Shown here: piece by piece, positions 13,365 to 20,730 of the stretch | Position numbering within the stretch: the first letter of the stretch is position 1 | Layout of the letters: every line of letters begins with the position of its first letter | NCBI GenBank assembly: GCA_902472225.1 | Contig: CABRNB010000025.1 | Span: 1-29,334 of the forward strand | Reading direction: 5' to 3' | Length of the DNA stretch: 29,334 bases | Source: Caccousia sp900752115 | GTDB lineage: Bacteria > Bacillota > Clostridia > Oscillospirales > Acutalibacteraceae | Made by a program: the position numbers and the translations under genes | Notes under the pieces: model-generated | What the model was told of the DNA's origin: nothing | The model's input: the letters and a program-made list of their open reading frames with translations, nothing else | The model's database searches: none

Positions 13365-15362
13365 ATTACAAGCGAAAAGGAGGATGCCCACGCACAGGCG
13401 GAGCGGCTCTTCCGCCGTCTTTTCCCTGAAAACGGAATGACTGTGCGGGAGGAACAGATCGCCCTCTGCCATTTTATGATCGATTCCATGCAGCGCCGCC
13501 GCATTGCGCTCTGCGACGCCGGCACCGGTATCGGAAAAACATACGCCTATCTCACCGCGGCCGTCCTGTTCCGAAGCTGCCGTCCCTCTCGCGGAGCACA
13601 ATCCATCACCATCTCAACCGCGACTGTCGCGCTTCAGGAAGCCATCTGCCGGGAATATCTTCCCTTTCTCTCCCGTGTGCTGCTGAAGAATCGCGTGATC
13701 GACCGGCCGCTCTACGCTGCCGTCCGCAAGGGAAAGGAGCGATTTGTCTGCGACATTCGGCTCGCCCAGCGTCTGGAAGCTGTTAGGGAGAAAGAAAAAA
13801 ACGAGAAGCAGTTCAAAGCACTTTTATCCCTGCGCGGAAAGCTGGATTTGGATCAGTTGCCGGAGCTCAGCGGATTTGACCGCCGGCAGGTATGCGTTCC
13901 CGCACATTGTCCCGCGAATTGTCCGGGTGCCCGGAGCTGCCGGTACCACCGGTATCTGTGGGAGGTCTCGCGGTGCGAGAGCATGATCCAAATCTGCAAC
14001 CACAACTATCTGTTGGCGGACGCCGTCCACCGGCTGGAGGGAAAGCGCCCCCTGCTGAACGATTCCCGACTGCTGATTGTCGATGAGGCGCACCGCCTGC
14101 CGGAGGCCGCCCGGCAGATGTGCGCCTGCTCCGTCTCCACAACAGACCTGACGGAGCTGTGTAACCTGGTGGAACGGGAGCTTCTTCCCGGCTCCCTGGC
14201 CCTGCGCAGCTTTGTTCAGGAGCTGACTCGCTCCCTGAGTGAATCCGGTCAGCGCTCTTCTTGCACAGCCTTTCTCCTCACGGAGAAACGGAAGGAGGCG
14301 CTGCAAAACACCATTTCTCTTCTCAGACGGCTTCTGGCGGAGCGCCGATCGCTTCCCTTTTCACTCCATTACCGACTGGAAGAAACGGAACGGCTCCTCT
14401 CCCTTTTCTATCGGCGGGATAAGCATTATGTCCTGACGCTTCGATCCCATCGGGACGGCTTCTTCCAGCTACAAGCCGACATTCGGGACACGCCTGCGCA
14501 GCTGCGCCGTCTTCTGTGGGAGCAGGAGCTCCCCGCTGTTCTGACCTCCGGCACCCTCATGACAGGCGGAAGCTTCGAGCGGACGCGCCGGTCGCTGGGC
14601 ATTTCCTGCAGGTGGACGGAGACAAAGGCAGCCTCTCCTTTTCCTTATCAGGAGAACTGCCTGCTCTACTTTCCAGCAAATCCAACGGCAGCCCGTTTTG
14701 GGAGCGGAGAGGAAGCCGATTGGATTGCAGAGCAGATCTTATATCTGGTAACTGCGGCAAACGGACACACGCTGGTGCTGTTCCCTTCCTACTCTTTGAT
14801 GAGCGCCGCAGCCCACCGTCTCAGAGGAAGGCTGTCTGTTCCGATCATGGAGGTATGGCGTCACGCGCAGGATATTATTCGTCAGTTCAAGCAGTGTGAG
14901 AACGCGGTGCTGTTCGCATCCGGCTCCTGCTGGGAAGGCGTTGATTTTCCGGGAGATATGGTCTCCTCGCTCATCCTGCCGCGTCTCCCCTTTTCCGCCC
15001 CCGATCCTCTGAGCGAGGCGGAGCGGGAACAATATCCCACGCTGGAGAATTATATCAGCGAGGCCGTTGTCCCGGAGATGCAGAGAAAGCTCCGGCAGGG
15101 CTTCGGGCGCGCAATCCGGACGGAAACGGACGTCTGCGCGGTGAGTATCCTTGACCGCAGGGCCTGCCCCGGAGGCCGGTACCATCAGGCCGTCCTTAAC
15201 GCTCTGCCCGAGTGTCCTGTGACGCACAGCGTAGGAGAGATCGAAGCTTTTCTCCGGCTTAAAAAGGGGCCGGAGTATTTTCGGCAAGAGCTTCCTGACA
15301 AAAGAGATATCAGGGGATTGGACAGGCATTTTCAATCTGAAGCCACATATCAATGGAAATGA
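13365..15362 (+). CDS. DinG/XPD-like superfamily 2 DNA helicase
   Basis: An ATP-dependent helicase with Walker A DAGTGIGKT, a DEAH box (IVDEAHRLPEAA), a cysteine set for an iron-sulphur cluster (RFVC, then CVPAHCPANCPGARSC), motif SGTLMTGG and the C-terminal QGFGRAIRTE. It lacks the exonuclease domain of some DinG proteins. The first ATG is at 13437 but has no ribosome site. In-frame 24 codons upstream, ATT at 13365 follows GGGAGGGG at six to seven bases, and the extra residues (AQAERLFRRLFPENG) look like genuine helicase N-terminus, so an ATT start is proposed. If wrong, the gene starts at 13437. It may act on the element's DNA during excision or replication; the hairpins just upstream suggest regulation. 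Confidence 0.87.
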   Translation: MTSEKEDAHAQAERLFRRLFPENGMTVREEQIALCHFMIDSMQRRRIALCDAGTGIGKTYAYLTAAVLFRSCRPSRGAQSITISTATVALQEAICREYLPFLSRVLLKNRVIDRPLYAAVRKGKERFVCDIRLAQRLEAVREKEKNEKQFKALLSLRGKLDLDQLPELSGFDRRQVCVPAHCPANCPGARSCRYHRYLWEVSRCESMIQICNHNYLLADAVHRLEGKRPLLNDSRLLIVDEAHRLPEAARQMCACSVSTTDLTELCNLVERELLPGSLALRSFVQELTRSLSESGQRSSCTAFLLTEKRKEALQNTISLLRRLLAERRSLPFSLHYRLEETERLLSLFYRRDKHYVLTLRSHRDGFFQLQADIRDTPAQLRRLLWEQELPAVLTSGTLMTGGSFERTRRSLGISCRWTETKAASPFPYQENCLLYFPANPTAARFGSGEEADWIAEQILYLVTAANGHTLVLFPSYSLMSAAAHRLRGRLSVPIMEVWRHAQDIIRQFKQCENAVLFASGSCWEGVDFPGDMVSSLILPRLPFSAPDPLSEAEREQYPTLENYISEAVVPEMQRKLRQGFGRAIRTETDVCAVSILDRRACPGGRYHQAVLNALPECPVTHSVGEIEAFLRLKKGPEYFRQELPDKRDIRGLDRHFQSEATYQWK

Positions 15363-15373
15363 GGTGATTTAGC

Positions 15374-15556
15374 TTGGAGAGCACACAGAATGAGATTTTG
15401 ACAGTCTTACTGGAAAGTTTGAAAAAACGCGGCCTGGTGTCTGAACTCACCTGTTCCAGGGCGGTGAATTTGGTACATTCTGTGATAGACATTCCTGAAC
15501 TGCTGAGGTATCCTGTGTGCTTGACAGAGGAGGAATGCAAGCATGAATGTACTTAA
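15374..15556 (+). CDS. Small protein preceding the recombinase, 60 aa
   Basis: A TTG start at 15374 follows GAGGTG at seven bases. The protein (MESTQNEILTVLLESLKKRG to the Cys-rich tail CLTEEECKHECT) is helical at the N-terminus and ends in three cysteines and a histidine. It lies 11 bp after the helicase and overlaps the recombinase start by 14 bp, so the three genes probably form one transcript. Small proteins of this type commonly precede serine recombinases on Firmicute elements. A recombination-directionality factor is one possibility, but no evidence beyond position supports it. Confidence 0.6.
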   Translation: MESTQNEILTVLLESLKKRGLVSELTCSRAVNLVHSVIDIPELLRYPVCLTEEECKHECT

Positions 15557-17174
15557 AATTCGCGCGGAGCTGAGAAACGGAAGATCTCTTTTTGACCTGC
15601 CGCTTCGTGTCACCTTCTATGCGAGGGTATCCACTGAGAAGGACGAACAGCTCAACAGTCTTGAAAACCAGATCCAGTATTACACGGAGCTGATCCGTTC
15701 CAAGCCAAGCTGGACGTACATTCCCGGGTATATTGACGAGGGAATCAGCGGGACGAGCACCAGAAAGCGCGACAGTTTTCTGCGCATGGTCCGGGACGCG
15801 AAAGCGGGACGCTTTGATTTTATCATCACAAAGGAGATCTCCCGTTTTTCTCGCTCCACCCTCGACAGCATCCAATACACTCAGGAGCTGCTCGAATATG
15901 GCGTAGGTGTATTGTTTCAAAATGATGGGATCAATACGCTTGATTCGGACAGCGAATTTCGTCTTGTCGTGATGGCTGGAGTGGCCCAGGACGAGGTGAG
16001 AAAGCTCTCGGAGAGGTTGAAGTTCGGCTTTCGGCAGGCGATCAAAAACGGTCATGTACTGGGCAACGATCGGCTGTGGGGATATGACAAGAAAAACTGC
16101 GTTCTCTCCATTAACGAAGAGGAGGCAAGGGCAGTACGGAGAATCTTCCATCTTTACGCCAACGAGCAGCTGGGGATCCGACGAATTTCTCAGCGATTGT
16201 ATGCGGAAGGGTTCCGCAGCCGAAGAGGAAACGCGTTTAACGAGCTGACGATCCGTCACATTCTGGAAAATCCAAAGTACAAAGGCTGGTATTGCGCGAA
16301 TAAAACGCAAACGCTCGATTACCGCAGTAAACGGAAAATAGCGGTGGATGAGAGCGAATGGGTTATGTATCCCGATCCTTCGATTCCGGCGATTGTATCG
16401 GAAGAGTTGTGGGATCGGGCTCATGCCCTGTACAAACGGCGCAGTGCTCAGATGATGGCTCATCAAAGTGCGGCAGAGTTTCACAATCGCTATCCTTACA
16501 GCGGAAAGATAATTTGCGAGGAACATCAGACAAGCTTTCACCGGCGCGTGCTGCGCAGCGCGAAGGGGGAAAAGGAGGTCTGGCGATGCCGGGAGTATCT
16601 TCGAGGCGGGAAAGCGGCTTGCTCGACGCCGCAGCTGCGCACAGAGGAGATCAATGCGATAATGGCCGGAATCTTTGACCGGTTAGCCCAAAATAAGGAG
16701 GCCATTGTAAATGCTGTACTAAGCGTGATTGCAGCTGTTCCGAGTGAAAAAGAGTATGATCGAGAGCTGACACGAATAGAAGCTGAGATAAAGGCAATTC
16801 GAGCGAAGAAGGATCGCCTGCTGGAAATGAGTATCGAAGGGGCTCTCTCCACAGCGGAATTTCGGCAGCGAAATGAAGGCTTCAACGAGCAGCTGCGGAA
16901 GCTGGAGGATGAGAGAGAAAAAAGGACGTGGGAGAAGGAGCAAAGTCGGCTCTCTACGGCACAGCTCAGCGATATGAAGGCTGCTCTGGAGGAGGAGCTT
17001 TCCTTTCAAAACGGCGTCAATACCGCTCTTGTTGCCTCGATTCTGGACCACATCGTTGTGAAGAAAAACAGCAGAAAGGAAACGCTGCATCTTGAAATTC
17101 ACCTGAAGTTTGGCTCCCCCTACAGCGGAATCCTCGAGCGGGAAAAAGGATCATTTTGCTTTACTCCTTCTTAA
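15543..17174 (+). CDS. Large serine recombinase (SpoIVCA-like position)
   Basis: A 543-aa site-specific recombinase. The resolvase domain has the nucleophile Ser30 in FYARVSTEKDEQ and the arginine-containing EISRFSRST. The recombinase domain follows (RLWGYDKKNCVLSINEEEARAVRRIF), then a zinc-ribbon-like region and a coiled coil (about 405-490). GAGGAGG precedes the ATG at nine bases. It should integrate and excise the element. Its last codons and TAA (17172-17174) lie within the sigK fragment on the other strand, so the gene's 3' end is part of the attachment junction. It converges on the N-terminal half of sigK exactly as spoIVCA does in B. subtilis, although it is longer and not a close relative by motif. 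Confidence 0.93.
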   Translation: MNVLKIRAELRNGRSLFDLPLRVTFYARVSTEKDEQLNSLENQIQYYTELIRSKPSWTYIPGYIDEGISGTSTRKRDSFLRMVRDAKAGRFDFIITKEISRFSRSTLDSIQYTQELLEYGVGVLFQNDGINTLDSDSEFRLVVMAGVAQDEVRKLSERLKFGFRQAIKNGHVLGNDRLWGYDKKNCVLSINEEEARAVRRIFHLYANEQLGIRRISQRLYAEGFRSRRGNAFNELTIRHILENPKYKGWYCANKTQTLDYRSKRKIAVDESEWVMYPDPSIPAIVSEELWDRAHALYKRRSAQMMAHQSAAEFHNRYPYSGKIICEEHQTSFHRRVLRSAKGEKEVWRCREYLRGGKAACSTPQLRTEEINAIMAGIFDRLAQNKEAIVNAVLSVIAAVPSEKEYDRELTRIEAEIKAIRAKKDRLLEMSIEGALSTAEFRQRNEGFNEQLRKLEDEREKRTWEKEQSRLSTAQLSDMKAALEEELSFQNGVNTALVASILDHIVVKKNSRKETLHLEIHLKFGSPYSGILEREKGSFCFTPS

Positions 17175-17181
17175 TAATATG
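17161..17181. other. Right attachment junction within sigK
   Basis: The minus-strand sigK reading frame keeps family-conserved residues up to His-Ile-Ile-Lys-Lys (17167-17181) and then has one Glu codon and TAA (17161-17163). The crossover should therefore lie within or next to 17164-17172. The exact two-base core cannot be fixed without the other end of the element. Confidence 0.6.
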
Positions 17182-17367
17182 TGCCACCAGCCGCAGATTG
17201 TGTTCCACAAGCTTGGAGCGGGCGGTGGGATCGCCGAGACGCAGGCGGTCAAGGCAATCGCGCTCCTCGGCAGGGGTAAGAGGACGGGGAAACGATCCGG
17301 TTCCGGTAACGTGCAGAATAAAGAAAAGGAAACCGGAGACGGCACAGGAAAGAAGAGCAGTCAGCAT
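17161..17367 (-). pseudogene. sigK: 5' fragment of sigK (late mother-cell sporulation sigma factor), split by the element
   Basis: A 68-codon fragment starting MLTALLSCAVSGFLFFILHV, with GGAGG eight bases before the ATG. The hydrophobic first ~20 residues correspond to the pro-peptide that is cleaved in SigK. PLTPAEERDCLDRLRLGDPTARSKL and EHNLRLVAHIIKK match the SigK N-terminus through the beginning of region 2. The frame then stops after one more codon, where the recombinase gene begins. The remainder of region 2 and all of region 4 are missing from the window. A SigE-like -10 (CATAGGAT on the minus strand, 17415-17422) lies upstream, but no convincing -35 does. If the element excises precisely, a full sigK could be restored, as with skin. 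Confidence 0.9.
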
Positions 17368-17552
17368 GAGAGATACCTCCGCGGAAAATTCGGGCGCAGC
17401 CCGGTGATAAAGGCATCCTATGCACAGGGCGGCTTGTTTGTTGCAAGTCCTGCCGGATGAGGACGGCACACAGGAGAGAAAGCTTCCTGTGTTGTGCGGC
17501 AATCCGGTTCCTTTTGGGGAAAACCACATCCGGAAAAGGGTGTTTTCTGTCG

Positions 17553-17581
17553 TTGACAGACCCATCCTTTTTTTCTATAAT
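17553..17581 (+). promoter_or_regulatory. Consensus sigma-A promoter for the chloramphenicol acetyltransferase
   Basis: TTGACA (17553-17558) and TATAAT (17576-17581) are separated by exactly 17 bp, a full consensus promoter. The leader to the start codon is then about 175 nt long. It contains a short frame beginning at 17695 behind AGGAGAG that overlaps the gene start, but no clear hairpin hiding the ribosome site. Apart from this promoter and the sigK upstream region, 17368-17766 holds no gene. Confidence 0.85.
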
Positions 17582-17766
17582 ACCCTCAGTGAACATCGGG
17601 AGGAGCGGTTTTGGCGGATGTTTTCCCGGCATAGCTTTGTCTTTCTGCCTTGGGAAAGAAAAGCCGTGCGTCCGGCGTCAGACAGGAGAGAATATGGTCA
17701 GGACCTTGGCGCCCTCTGCATCAGAAAACAGAAAGGCTCCCAGCAGGGACAGAGAGGAGAAAAACG

Positions 17767-18417
17767 ATGGCCTTTACCAGAATAGACCGGGAGAGTTGGC
17801 CGCGAAAAGAATATTTCGACCACTATTTTACCCAGGTGCCCTGTACTTACAGCGCCGTGTTTAAAATGGATGTTACCGGGCTGCGCCGGAGCGGAAGGAG
17901 ATTTTATCCCTCCATGCTGTACGCGCTTTCCACGGCGGTGAACCGGCGTCAGGAATTCCGCATGGCGCTTGATGACAACGGATCTCCGGGGTATTATGAT
18001 TTGGTTCATCCCTGTTATACGGTTTTTCACAAGGATACAGAAACCTTTTCCTGCCTGTGGACTGCTTATACGCCGGACTATGAGAGTTTCTGTGCTGCCT
18101 GGGAGAACGATATGGCTGTTTACGGAAATTTGCCTGGGCTGTCTCCTCAGTCCGATACGCCAAAGAATACGTTCCCGGTGTCCATGCTGCCGTGGTCCGG
18201 GTTCGAGGGATTCAATCTGGATCTGCAAAACGGTTACGACTACCTGCCGCCCATTTTTACGATGGGCAGGTTTTACGAGGAAAACGGAAAAGTTTTACTG
18301 CCTCTGGCAGTGCAGGTGCATCATGCCGTCTGCGACGGGTTTCATTTGTGCCGTTTCATCCGGGAGCTGCAGGAGCTGCTGGATGTATGGGGAGAACAAG
18401 CAGAACAAAACGCCTGA
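17767..18417 (+). CDS. cat: Chloramphenicol O-acetyltransferase, CatP-like
   Basis: A 216-aa enzyme of normal family length that transfers acetyl from acetyl-CoA to chloramphenicol. The start MAFTRIDRESWPRKEYFDHYF at 17767 follows AGAGGAG and aligns with known Cat starts. VPCTYS near residue 25, SMLPWSGFEGFNLDLQNGYDYL, FTMGRFYEENGKVLLPLAVQ and the active-site HHAVCDGFHLCRF (His185/186, Asp190) are all present. The overall similarity is clearly to the clostridial CatP/CatD group. It stands alone just outside the element, behind its own strong promoter, and its base composition resembles the neighbours, so it appears resident rather than recently acquired. Resistance is inferred from intact motifs only. 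Confidence 0.93.
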   Translation: MAFTRIDRESWPRKEYFDHYFTQVPCTYSAVFKMDVTGLRRSGRRFYPSMLYALSTAVNRRQEFRMALDDNGSPGYYDLVHPCYTVFHKDTETFSCLWTAYTPDYESFCAAWENDMAVYGNLPGLSPQSDTPKNTFPVSMLPWSGFEGFNLDLQNGYDYLPPIFTMGRFYEENGKVLLPLAVQVHHAVCDGFHLCRFIRELQELLDVWGEQAEQNA

Positions 18418-18443
18418 GTACGTCAGGAAACGCGGCAGAGCAG

Positions 18444-18487
18444 AAAAAGGCCTCCGGAACCGGCATTGCCGGTCCGGAGGCCTTTTT
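18444..18487. terminator. Strong bidirectional terminator after cat
   Basis: A 14-bp GC-rich stem (18444-18457 with 18474-18487) extends, after one bulged A, into a further six pairs (18459-18464 with 18468-18473) around a three-base loop. It has T5 on both strands' far sides. A second hairpin (18483-18492 with 18505-18514) re-uses the T-tract. It separates cat from the oppositely transcribed glycosidase; 18515-18658 holds nothing else but a weak inverted repeat. Confidence 0.88.
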
Positions 18488-18658
18488 CAAGGATGCCCTG
18501 TTTTCCTTGAAAAACTGCGGGCGCCAGGAAAGGAAGGAGGAAAAACACGGGACGCTTCCTTTTATGGCAGTGTAAAGATCGCTTGCTCCGATTTCAGGCA
18601 AACAGGAACGGAAAAACCGAAAGCCTCTACGTCATGAATGAATTTCGGAAGGAACCCG

Positions 18659-20536
18659 TCAGCCGGGAAAGCCGTCTGTTCCGGCAGAGAGAACCGGAAG
18701 CTCCGTCATGCGCAGATTGGTGCAGCCAAACGGCAGAAAACGCTTTTCCTCCACCGCTCCGGTGGCGGTGCGGGATACCGGGAGAGGTGCGGCGCAGCCG
18801 TCTGCGCTTTCCCACTGTACAGGCGCGCAGGGGACGAGGAGCGAGACAGGAGCGCCCTGAGGAGAAAACGGGCAGTCTCCCACGGGCGTTTCCTCCACCC
18901 GAATCGCGCCGGCAGCAAAGCCGTAGGCCCAGGGGGTGGTGGGGTGAATCTCATAATCGCAGTGCGGGAATTCACGGCCGGGAACATCCGTATGAACCTG
19001 TTCCCACCGCTCTCCGATTTCCAATGCATATACCAGCGGACCGCGGCGCAGAGCGGCCAGTCCATCGGGTCTTCCCTCAAATTTGGGAGAAGCGGAGAAG
19101 GAGACATGCAGGACGGTTTCTTTCTCCCACACGCGCCGAATCGGGAAGGGGGACGTTCCTCCCATGGCGAGGCTTTCCGCGCCGCAGGTGACCCGCGCGG
19201 AATCCGCCCATCCGGGAATATGCAGCAGCAGGGTGAATTCCGCCGCCTTTTGTACGCGCACAATGATGTCGGCTTCCAGGCGGAAGGGGTAGCTTCCCGC
19301 GACCTCAATCTCCACGGGGACGCCTTCCGGCGAGGCGGTCACACGGTTTGGCGCGTAGGAGGCAATGAACGCGCTTCCGTCGCCCCGGAGCATGGTGGAC
19401 ATGGCAAATTTGGGCCAGCCCTGATGCATGTTTGCCGTGCAGCATCCGAAGTTCGGCTCAAGACCGAAAAGATTGGATTCGCCGCTGTTAGTGCTGAAGG
19501 GGGCGTTCTGCATCGTCACGCATGCAATTTGGTTGACCTGCTGATCGTACTGATGCGTCCACATATCGGGACTGATGGTTGCAGGAAGGGCGTTGAAGGC
19601 CAGCAGCTCCAAACGGTCGGCATAAGCGCCGTCTCCGGAGGCCGCGGTGAGATGCTCAAGCGAGTACATCATTTCTGTCACGGCGCAGAGCTCGGTTCCC
19701 TGGATCGGGCTTTTTCCGTTCAGGCACTCATCTGCGGTAAATATCCCCGTTACGGTTCCGTGGAAGCGGTCCAGAAGATCCAGCATTCGGTTGGTGCGGG
19801 CAAACTCCGAGGGATCCCCCGTCAGCCGGAAAACGAGAGCGGCTGTCTTAAGCATCATGGCAAGGTTGACGCCGTGGCTCATCTGGCTCCACCGGCCCTT
19901 CGGGTCAGGCTCCCGGTAAAGAAAATCCTCAAAAACAGCGCCGTAGTCAAGACCCTGTGCCTTGATTTTGCGTGCCAGGCGCAGAAGCCACTCCTCCGGC
20001 CGGCGGTCGTACAGCCACAGAATCGAAATCCAGCACTCAAACCAACGAGTCTGGGCCCACCGGTTCAGGGTGTTGGAGTCGATATGACGATCGAGGTTTT
20101 GAAGAGCTTTGTATACAGCAGGCTCCACTCTCGGATCGTGCGTGAAATCCTCATACAGCACAAGAACCTTCAGAATCAGAAACAGAGCCCAGACGTCGTA
20201 ATCGGCGCGCTGTTCCTGACTGCACGGGCAAAGCCATCCGTCCGCACACTGGCGTGAGAGAATCGCGTCGACATATTTTTGGGCGCGCTGCTTGAGGTTG
20301 TCTCTTTCCAGCAGCCAGGCCAGAGGAATAAAGCCGTCCAGCCAGTACGGAACGCGTTCCCAGCCCTCGCAGGAGCCCCCGATCCATTGGCTGTCGCGGA
20401 TATCCGGCCAGAATTCATCCAGATGTCCGGAAAGGCCCTCCGCCTGGATTTCCAGCTGACGGCGCAGCCAGCCGGACGGATGAATATCCCCTGCGGGGAA
20501 AAAACGGTACGCGGGTTGCGCAAATTTTTGATTCAT
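18659..20536 (-). CDS. GH127-family glycosidase (DUF1680, beta-L-arabinofuranosidase-like)
   Basis: A 625-aa cytoplasmic-looking enzyme with no signal peptide. The start at 20536 (MNQKFAQPAYRFFPAGDI) is preferred over 20569 because GAGAGGTG lies seven bases upstream. The (alpha/alpha)6-barrel part has the zinc/catalytic residues expected from the characterised Bifidobacterium enzyme HypBA1: Glu282 and Cys284 in GTELC, and the Cys-Cys pair (365/366) in NFGCCTAN, where one cysteine is the nucleophile. C-terminal beta domains follow (about 430-600). It hydrolyses terminal beta-L-arabinofuranose from plant glycans or glycoproteins. It is divergent from an AraC regulator that probably controls it. 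Its promoter has a good TACAAT -10 but a poor -35, as expected for an activator-dependent gene. Confidence 0.88.
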   Translation of the reverse strand: MNQKFAQPAYRFFPAGDIHPSGWLRRQLEIQAEGLSGHLDEFWPDIRDSQWIGGSCEGWERVPYWLDGFIPLAWLLERDNLKQRAQKYVDAILSRQCADGWLCPCSQEQRADYDVWALFLILKVLVLYEDFTHDPRVEPAVYKALQNLDRHIDSNTLNRWAQTRWFECWISILWLYDRRPEEWLLRLARKIKAQGLDYGAVFEDFLYREPDPKGRWSQMSHGVNLAMMLKTAALVFRLTGDPSEFARTNRMLDLLDRFHGTVTGIFTADECLNGKSPIQGTELCAVTEMMYSLEHLTAASGDGAYADRLELLAFNALPATISPDMWTHQYDQQVNQIACVTMQNAPFSTNSGESNLFGLEPNFGCCTANMHQGWPKFAMSTMLRGDGSAFIASYAPNRVTASPEGVPVEIEVAGSYPFRLEADIIVRVQKAAEFTLLLHIPGWADSARVTCGAESLAMGGTSPFPIRRVWEKETVLHVSFSASPKFEGRPDGLAALRRGPLVYALEIGERWEQVHTDVPGREFPHCDYEIHPTTPWAYGFAAGAIRVEETPVGDCPFSPQGAPVSLLVPCAPVQWESADGCAAPLPVSRTATGAVEEKRFLPFGCTNLRMTELPVLSAGTDGFPG

Positions 20537-20653
20537 ACAGCACACCTCTCCCAGATGATTTGCTTTCATTGTAGACGAGAAAACAGGGAAAGGGAAGAGC
20601 GGAAAGCTACCGGATATCGTGCATTTTCCGACTTTTCTTTTTCTTCGTCCCTA

Positions 20654-20682
20654 TTGATTTCCACAAGCCTCTCCGGTATGAT
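20654..20682 (+). promoter_or_regulatory. Promoter of the AraC gene divergent from the glycosidase
   Basis: TTGATT (20654-20659) and TATGAT (20677-20682) are 17 bp apart. The 194-bp region between the two divergent start codons also carries the glycosidase promoter on the other strand and should contain the regulator's binding sites, which I could not identify. Confidence 0.65.
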
Positions 20683-20730
20683 GAAGACAGAAACATCGAA
20701 TACGAGAGCAGTAAAGAAGGAGGGAGAAGG

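Larger units (their letters stand above)
1..17172. mobile_element. Right-hand part of an integrative conjugative element inserted in sigK (skin-like)
   Basis: Seen: a minus-strand backbone (replication initiator, ParB, small conserved proteins), AT-richer plus-strand cargo, and a recombination end (sigma-like gene, helicase, 60-aa gene, large serine recombinase) whose last gene terminates inside a truncated sigK. Known: Tn916/Tn1549-type ICEs place the transfer module at one end, cargo centrally and a regulator plus recombinase at the other end, and skin elements split sigK with a serine recombinase gene next to the N-terminal half. Inferred: all of this is one element, continuing past the left edge where conjugation genes would be expected. 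No relaxase, coupling protein or VirB4 is in the window, so conjugative ability is inferred. An ICE nested in a separate skin element is the main alternative. Confidence 0.7.

Noticed and set aside
18638..20257. 539-aa plus-strand open frame opposite the GH127 gene
   Set aside because: Shadow frame from high GC codon use; the minus-strand frame has recognisable family motifs and a ribosome site.
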